Positions 56,701-64,000 of a stretch of 64,000 nucleotides of DNA are shown piece after piece; within the stretch, counting starts at the first letter, position 1; each line of letters begins with the position of its first letter. Below the pieces are notes generated by a model, which was not told where the DNA came from, made no database searches, and saw only the letters and a program-made list of their open reading frames with translations. A program made the position numbers and the translations under genes. This stretch comes from Biomphalaria glabrata (Eukaryota; Mollusca; Gastropoda; Planorbidae): NCBI RefSeq assembly GCF_947242115.1, contig NC_074723.1, forward strand, positions 30,413,543 to 30,477,542, written 5' to 3'.

Positions 56701-56725
56701 TATTTATACATGTACAGTCCATGAT

Positions 56726-59700
56726 ATGGCCAGACCTGCAGCTGACCGAATGAGGCTAAAAGATAAAATTATCGATAATATTTCGAAAGCGATCAAATCG
56801 GTAGGTCACAGACACACACAGTACTCACTGTACTGAGTAGGTATAGTTAAATAAACGACCAGTTCACCCAGGACCAGGCCTTTGGCCAATGCCAATATGG
56901 TGAATTCTCAGTTAAGTCAGTTATTGACAATTGAGTTTGTCAGTTATCACTAGGGCAGGGGTCTAGAACCTATACTATATTATACTAGATCTAGATTCTA
57001 GATCAAATGAGACTGAGTCTGAGACTATGAAGTGTAATTGTTCTATTACTTCTAGATAGATCTATTGAAGTCTATTCTATTTCTATTAGTAATTATTATA
57101 CTATTATTAGTATTATTATTATTAAATAATTATAATCTAGATAGATCTATAGATCTAGTATTATAATCTAGAATCTACTTAACTTAGACTTTTTAAATTT
57201 TAGACTTAGTCGTCACTTAGAGTTAGAGTTAGAGTACTTAGACTTAGAGACTTAGACTAGTTAGACTGTCTGATAAAGTTGACTTAGACTTGAAATTTAT
57301 GTCTGTTACTCTGTACCCTATAAAACTAAAAGTAGATCTAGAGTATCTAGAGACATAGAGTCTATATTTATAATTTGATCTTTAGAATATTAATAATGAC
57401 TTTCTTCTTCTTCATTCTCATTTTACATAATTTCTCTATTTTACATAAATTCCTATAATATTTGAGATGAACTGTGCAGTGGTTTCCAAATCAAGCAGTT
57501 TTCCGTATTGTATAGTTTTTGTTCTTGTTCTTCTATAGGAATGTTTTGGGGCCATATATATAGTAATATAGACTATAGATATAGTATGCAGCTTTGAAGG
57601 ACATGTTCAGCATTCTCTGGTGATGCTCCACATGGGCAGGTTTTCCTTGTCCCGACTTTAAGCTTCCGGAACATCTATAAATATATATGTTGTCTCATTC
57701 TCTTGTGTCCGGTTCTGAGTTAAAAAATTATGCATTGGTCATGTCGAGATAGCTTAATAATATTAGGCATCCTTTTTCTTGTAGTTGGGATGTGAGCTGG
57801 TCCAATTCTTATTTTAAATTCTACTCTCTATTGTTTTCATCATTTCTTCTGGTCAGAGAGGGTGTCAGTCTTGTGGATTTTGGATTTGAGTGCGTGCCTG
57901 TCTAAGGATTCTATTTTGGTGAATTGGGACAGGGTTATTTTTTCTCTTCATCCAGAGAGACCAGGGCAGCAATTTCCTCCATAGCTGTAATGTTTTTGTA
58001 ATCCAAAGGCCTATATTTATAATGTCTAATGTAATACTATTTCTAGATCTAATCAATAGACTAGATCTATAGATAGATGTACAGTATGTAATGTACTAGA
58101 TATTATATATAAATAATATAATTATAATATTATATATATATGTATATATATATATAATACCCATTAATATCTAGACCTATTATTAATTATAATATAGATC
58201 TAGTCTAGTACTAGAACTAGATATAATATCTAGTACTAATCATAATAAATAATCATACTTATCATAATATTATATAGAATCATTTAGAATCTAATATGAA
58301 CCCTAGGCTTATGATGCAGGAAAATGCTTGGCGTTTTATTGCTCACCCAGACCACTTGCTGGCAGGAGGGGGAGCCTGCTAACTCTCTTTATTGAATAGT
58401 ATGTTTAGATATAGTTTTTTCCTATATACAAAATGCAAAACACTTTTTCCAATTAAAAAAAGAAAGACTAACAGACTAGCTTTAATGAAATTTGGATTCC
58501 AAACATACATATATTTTATATTGTAATAAAAAATAAATCTTTAAGTTTCTTTTCTTTTGACCCCACTGTGAATACTGACTGCACTACCCCAGACCCCAGC
58601 TGGCCAGGAGGGGGGTGGCACCACTGGTAAAAGTTTGAAAAACACTGTTTTAGTTTCTTTAGTTTTACATCCTATTGCTCCTAACGGTACACGTCAGAGG
58701 GATATCATATAACAATTAGAATTTGTGAAGGTATATATCAACTATGTTTTCTCTTGTCTATAGCTCTATCCACTCTCACTGTGGTCATAGGTGCGCACTT
58801 CAAGCTGTCATCATTATGGTCCCAAGTTCTACCCTGCCGGCTGTCTGACACTATATTTATATATATATATATATCAACATTATAAATATATCCGAGGGGG
58901 CATGATTGTTGAGTGGTTAATCGCTCAGCTTCCGAACCTGGGGTCCTGGATTTGAATCTCAGTGAAGACTGGCATTTTGAATTTTAGGATTTTTAGGGTG
59001 TTCCTGAGTCCACTCAACACTAATGGGTGCCTAAATTTAGTTAGGAAAAATAAAGGTGGGTGGTTGTTGTGTTGGCCACATGACACCTTGCTCGTTAACT
59101 GTTGGCCACAGAAACAGATGACCTTAACATCATCTGCCCCATAGATCACAAGGTCTGAAAGGGAAACTATAAATATATCCAGATGTCCTTAGATAGCATG
59201 TAACTTTTTTCTTAGTCTGACGTTGTATACTTTAAAAATTCTTTACTCCTAGATCCAAGAGCTTCTTTACTACCAGTCTACCAACCCTGTTCTAAATGGC
59301 GGCTGTGTCACTGAAATAAGACTCACTCTCACAAATAGTGATCGTCAGTGTCATAAGCTGTGTGAGAACTTGGACCATGCACTGCTTCATGGGTAAGTCA
59401 CTCATCAAATGAGTTTCCTAAACTAGCAATAACTCAATATTTTAGAATTTTCAATCTAATATTACCATGTCAATAATTCAATATCAGTTCTTAATAGCTA
59501 GTTGGCTAGGGCTTATTATCCTTTTTATTGGGTAGTATTAGCTAGCTAATATGCCTAACTATAAAAAAAAATAGAGAAAACTTTAACTGTCTCAATATTT
59601 ATAATCAAAATTACTTTATAAATGCAAAATACAGGCACGACATGGCCTAAATTGTGCCGATGTGCCTAAAATCAAAATCAAATCAAACATAAATGCAAAA

Positions 59701-62700
59701 TAAAACTCCATTTCATTTTTTTTTTAGAAGTGGCATAATCCGAGACCTTACTATTTCTTTTTTGTTTCCTTTTTGACATTTGTTGAATCAGATTAAAACA
59801 TGTAACGCATGGCTACTGGCCGGTTGTAAAACAGCTGTCTCACAAAGGTCTTGTCAGGGACATTGAGATTCTGGTCAATGTAACAACTGACCTAGGACGA
59901 GGTAAGGAGATGCTCATTGTTTCACATCTGATCTTATTATTCAAGTTGGAATAACTAGAAAGTCCTGTTAGTTCTTTACGATTTATTTTCTGTTATATTT
60001 TCCATGATTTGAATATGACTTGTCTGCAATGGGAAGTTAGGATGCATCTTTCTATACACATTGACTTAGACTTAGATCCTCCTGCGTTGTTTGGCTATTT
60101 GGGCAGCTAGCTGTCTTTCTATACACTTTGACTTGGACTTAGATCCTCCTGCATTGTTTGGCTCATTGAGCAGCTAGCTGTCTTTCTATACACATTGACT
60201 TAGACTTAGATCCTCCTGTGTTGTTTGGCTCATTGGGCAGCTAGCTTTCTATATACTTTGACTTAGACTTAGATCCTCCTGCCTTGTTTGGCTCATTGGG
60301 CAGCTAGCTGTCTTTCTATACACATATATATATTTTTTTATATGAAATTTTTTTATTAATATTTTTATTTTTCCCTATTATAAATACTGAACTTTTAATC
60401 ATCAAAAAAATTGTGACATTTGATTATAAATTTATCTTAATCTTAGATTCAATAACCTCGCATTTAGTCCTTGCTGGTTGTGGAAAGTGAACTTACTAAA
60501 CTTGTTGTACAGTGTTTGATGTATTTTAAAAGAATACCCTTTGACTTTTATAATTATGAAAAGTGCCACAGTAATCAAATGCTCATTTATTAACTATGTC
60601 TAATTATCTTTGTCTGTTGCTATTACCTCAGGAAGAGCCTGGCTTTTTGCTATGCTCAATGAAGGACTGTTGGAGTGTTATATCAACCTTCTTGTACAAA
60701 ATGAGAAACTTCTCAGGAAGTTCTATGCAAAAGATGCCTTACTGCTTGATGGAGATGTGAGTGATTGTCTTTCTCATTTCTTATGAAATATTGTGCAGAG
60801 GTTTAGTTTAACACACTTGTATGTCACTTAAGAATCTCATGTATGAAGAGTTTAATTTGGCTACATTCATCCTCAGTTAACACAGCTTTAGAGCTTGGGA
60901 AGTCATAGAATAAGGAACTTTATTTCTAAAATGCTATATTCTAAGTTCAAGCTCCCCTGATGGAGACTTTTAACCCCAGTCCACTCAGATTCTATTGTTA
61001 TTTGACTAATGTAGTTAGTAAGTTGACCATGTCACATGCTTATTATTCATAAGTCATTGGAGCTGTTGAGCTTCACTTTGGCTTTGTTGAGTTCAAAGTA
61101 CTAAAAAATCTTTATTTACTTCAAATTTGTTCATTTCTTTTTTGATTTCAGAGAATGACTCAACTTCAGACACTTACTTCTGGCCTGGAATTTGTTACAT
61201 TCAAGTTTGAACTAGTAAGTAAATGACTTGGCACCTATACATTTTTTATGACAACCGTAACACATACTAATGTATTTTCTAAAAATAAAAAATAAAATTA
61301 AAAAAAAAAACAAAAAACAAGGTTACAAAGACACAAACTCAAAATCGGCCCACAAAGTTTTACACCCTGGCAGGTAAAAAGGCAGGTTTCAATATTTTCA
61401 GAAAGAACATCAGAATGAAATTCTATCAAATACAAATGACAGAAGAATGGACAAAGATGGTTGACTGATCTTGTGAGGTGTCCCATCGGTCCAGCAGACT
61501 AAAGGATAGGTGAAAGTGAATATGAAGCTAGATGTGAACCTGGCCTAACTGATTTCTTATAATGAATATCTAATTGATCTAATTGTTTTGTAAAGGGTCT
61601 ATCTCTTCAAATCCTCAAGAAAAAAAAGCATTCCACTGCAGTTCACGCAATTATATGAAAAACTACTTATTAATTGTTGTTTTGAATTATGTCCAACTTA
61701 TATGCATACTAAATAGATTTTGCCTATTTAAAAAAAAATATTTTTTTTTATGTAAATGTAGTAGTTAGTATAACAGAACTTACATAACTTAGCAATAGAA
61801 ATGTAATAAAAAAAAATTTTTGACAAAAAAACTAAAATCATTTGCATAATTATGTTAAAATTATGGTAAATTGACATTCCCCCTTTTAAAGAGCCTCCTG
61901 TGTTTGTTACTATTAATAGTGAATAGTTGTAAAAGTGGTGTATTTTTATGAAAAACCGCTTGCATAACTAATTTAAAAAATTAGATTTTTCGCTTTCAGA
62001 AAAGAAAAAAGTAGTCCTTTACATCAGAACTTTCAAAAAAATATAAAAATATCTATTCATCAGCCCATTGTAAAATGAGCAAATATTGTTGTTTGAATGA
62101 TTCTGAATGACTTACTTTCCAATGCAAAACATACTCATTAGCTAAACTGCATTTCTTCCCCAGGATCTGCCCTATTTAGATCTCAATGCCTATCCTCCGC
62201 GCAGCAGGACAGACGCCCAGTTGGTGGGCGATGTGCTGTCTACTTCACCCAGTTCTCTGGTGAATGGGAAATATTCTCGGAGTGCCAGTTTAATATCGGC
62301 ACTGGAGGTAATGACAACACTATCTGAATGGCTGTATTATAATGTAGCTCAAAATGTTTCTAATTTTTCTTTTTGTGTGTGTGAAATTGAACAGTTTTTA
62401 GATTATTTTATAGACATTGAATTAGATATAAAGTGTAGTAAAGTTATGAAAGAAAAGTTTCCTTTTGAGACAGGTGATATATGTGGCAGGTATTTTAAAA
62501 TCATGTCTCTCTGAAATCAAAGCTTATTCTATTGGTGGGAGTCAAAGAGACGCCAGGGATGAATTAATAACAGAATATAACTTTAATCAAAGTCATCAGG
62601 ATAACTGTAGTTGTAGGCAACGCAGAAAATGTTAACTATCAAATATGCACAATTATGAAACTGACTTCTATATTACTTATACTATATGACTAGGCTCCAA

Positions 62701-64000
62701 AACTCAGGCCTCTGACAACAACAAATTTCAAGGGCTGTCACCCCACTTTACCTAATCAGCCAATGAAATAATAATAAATAAACATAGAATTCCTTAAATC
62801 TTACAACCAAAGTTCTATCAAGTGTTGTTTACGTTACTATATACAAACACAATCACCACAAGACCTATACATACACTGTAATGACTTAGGAATGTAAAAA
62901 ATCAAATTCATGGTTAATTTTGTTTTAGTAAGTAAATGGACAGAACTTATAAACTTTACCTATTTTTGTGGCCAATTGTTAACCAGAGTATCATGTGGGT
63001 AGTACAACCATCAGATGTTATAACTGGATGGGCCAGGGGATACAATAAAATGGAGAATTTAAAATCCCAATCTTCACCAGGATTAGAACTAGAGACCTCT
63101 GACACCATTGCCTTACAGCTATGTCACCTATCTCGCACTTAGTACTATTAATTGCAGGCTATCAGGTTTAGAAAGATTGTTACTTATTGCCCTTCTGTAG
63201 GGTGAAGATAGTTCAAATCCAGACCATTAAGTCATCATAACAAAACATAAATATGACAACATAGCCATTCATTAGGGGGAAAAAACACACTATTCTACTT
63301 AATATGATGTAAATATTTAACAAAAGAAATTAATTAAATACATTTCATTTTTATTTAATTAATTTAAATTTAATTGAAATCAATCATGTGCTATGAACTG
63401 TTTTACTTAAAGCAAGACTGAAAATATGTGTTTTCTATGCATTACATTTTTAAATTTAAAATTCACTTCTTCTAATTGTTTAATTTTGTGGTATATGTTG
63501 GTATATGATGGGAAGCGTGGTCGAGAGGCTAATTGCGCTTGAACTTGGCTTGTCTTGGCTTACTAGAAGGGGGCTCGAGGTTCGACACCCGACTTGGGCA
63601 GAGTTGTGTTTACTGAGCGCCTATAGGCAGCATGGAAAACCGACTCCTAGATACCCCCTCCCCACCACTGGTCCACAAATGAGATTGGACCAAAGCGCTC
63701 TGAGCATGCTATAAGCATGAAAGTAGAGCTGTATAAAAGCTATAATAATAATAATAATAATATGTTTATTTACATGATAAAATGACTTTATTTCATCAGA
63801 CCAGTTCTGGCTCACTGGAGTCAAGATCCATGTTACCCAGTGACTCTGACTCTCTCAGCACCACAAGCTCTGATGCACATACCCAGGCAGACCAAGGGCT
63901 TCAGATGAGACTTAGTACATACTCCACTGACTCTGGCTTTCCTGCAGACAGCCTTTTTAACAGCACAACAACATTGAAACAGCGCAGCGTGACGCCTCCA
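56726..64000 (+). CDS. PLEKHM2: Pleckstrin homology domain-containing family M member 2 (SKIP), N-terminal 7 exons, partial
   Basis: Effector of lysosomal Arl8 that recruits kinesin-1 for movement of lysosomes to the cell periphery. Exons: 56726-56800, 59253-59392, 59792-59901, 60632-60756, 61152-61214, 62164-62307, and 63800 past the window edge, all GT-AG with matching phases; 286 residues shown. The RUN domain (about residues 10-165) aligns with human along its length. Matching segments are KDKIIDNISKAIKS, HKLCENLDHALLHG, GYWPVVKQLS, DLGRGRAWLFAMLNEGLLEC, LLRKFYAKDALLLDGD and SGLEFVTFKFELDLPYLDLNAYPP. The Arg of GRAWL, part of the RUN signature, is present. After residue 170 the sequence is Ser/Thr-rich and disordered-looking (LPSDSDSLSTTSSD). 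The two tryptophan-acidic kinesin light-chain motifs of human SKIP are not seen in this part. The PH domains lie to the right of the window. The start is supported by the match at the N-terminus. Confidence 0.93.
57470..57965 (-). mobile_element. LINE C-terminal fragment (zinc-knuckle, RNase H-type LINE)
   Basis: Minus strand reads KTCPCGASPENAEHVLQSC near 57640, the CPCG...HxLxxC tail of RNase H-bearing LINEs. Further downstream IPIEEQEQKLYNTENCLIWK is the decayed C-terminus. In PLEKHM2 intron 1, antisense. Confidence 0.7.
58560..58648. mobile_element. hAT right end, CAGTGTTTCTCAAAC family
   Basis: ggcaccactggtaaaagttt then gaaaaacactg, the inverse of the left end at 12365. No matching left end is seen here, so it is a fragment. 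In PLEKHM2 intron 1. Confidence 0.5.
58894..59165 (+). repeat. tRNA-derived SINE, family 2
   Basis: ggggcatgattgttgagtgg, ctggatttgaatctcagtga, aaggtctgaaagggaaac. Ends about 90 bases before PLEKHM2 exon 2. Confidence 0.9.
60044..60325. repeat. 67-bp tandem repeat, about 4 copies
   Basis: Each unit has tctttctatacacattgact, tagatcctcctgcgttgttt and gggcagctagctg. In PLEKHM2 intron 3. Confidence 0.9.
61300..62045 (-). repeat. Dispersed repeat A, inverted copy
   Basis: Begins caaggttacaaagacacaaa, includes gtttcaatattttcagaaag and gatctaattgttttgtaaag, and ends ttcgctttcagaaaagaaaa. Matches 40930-41750 and 51938-52905 in reverse. In PLEKHM2 intron 5. Confidence 0.75.
62930..63145 (-). repeat. 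SINE family 2, old and diverged
   Basis: tgtggccaattgttaaccag, aaaatcccaatcttcaccag, gattagaactagagacctct, and a head ending cttacagctatgtcacct. In PLEKHM2 intron 6. Confidence 0.7.
63505..63750 (+). repeat. tRNA-derived SINE, family 3
   Basis: Head agcgtggtcgagaggctaat with B box gaggttcgacacc, body gagcgcctataggcagcatg and gagattggaccaaagcgctc, ending in (aat)n. Appears little decayed. It ends 50 bases before PLEKHM2 exon 7. Confidence 0.85.

Overview
The window is nuclear DNA of an invertebrate animal, most likely a heterobranch gastropod and plausibly a planorbid freshwater snail. It is AT-rich, its genes have small exons and long introns, and it is crowded with tRNA-derived SINEs, broken LINE tails, short hAT transposons and microsatellites. 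The snail placement rests partly on my memory of these SINE sequences in planorbid genomes and is an inference. I see no prokaryotic features and no LTR or virus-derived element.

Four protein genes can be read with splice sites. (1) Minus strand, 2705-5481: the 5' part (159 residues) of a family 4 cytochrome P450; the rest lies left of the window. (2) Minus strand, 17228-31964: a complete 13-exon gene for a 1-aminocyclopropane-1-carboxylate synthase-like protein (ACCS; 441 residues), a class I PLP-fold aminotransferase. (3) Plus strand, 39378-48456: a complete 6-exon gene for the cation-dependent mannose-6-phosphate receptor (M6PR; 296 residues), including one GC-AG intron. (4) Plus strand, 56726 to the right edge: the first 7 exons (286 residues) of PLEKHM2/SKIP, covering the RUN domain and the start of its serine-rich linker.

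Layout. 1-5500: P450 exons with microsatellites, SINEs and a 59-copy 15-bp minisatellite inside an intron. 5500-17200: intergenic, holding several hAT elements, LINE tails, a GATA array and a three-layer nested insertion (SINE, then LINE, then a 2.8-kb hAT). 17200-32000: ACCS, with LINE, SINE and hAT insertions in its introns, a decayed duplicate of exon 3, and a 32-bp minisatellite made from a 3' splice site. 32000-39400: intergenic repeats. 39400-48500: M6PR, with a 50-bp minisatellite derived from a LINE 3' end. 48500-56700: intergenic, including a 1.8-kb element with long inverted ends. 56700-64000: PLEKHM2.

The genes do not form a pathway. M6PR and PLEKHM2 both concern lysosomes (enzyme delivery; lysosome positioning through kinesin), but I see nothing beyond proximity to link them. 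Two catalytic or binding residues look unusual: an Asn replaces the PLP-contacting Asp in ACCS, and a Gly replaces the cation-contacting Asp in M6PR. Two short SPIN-like hAT elements, a family known for horizontal transfer, are the most notable mobile DNA.
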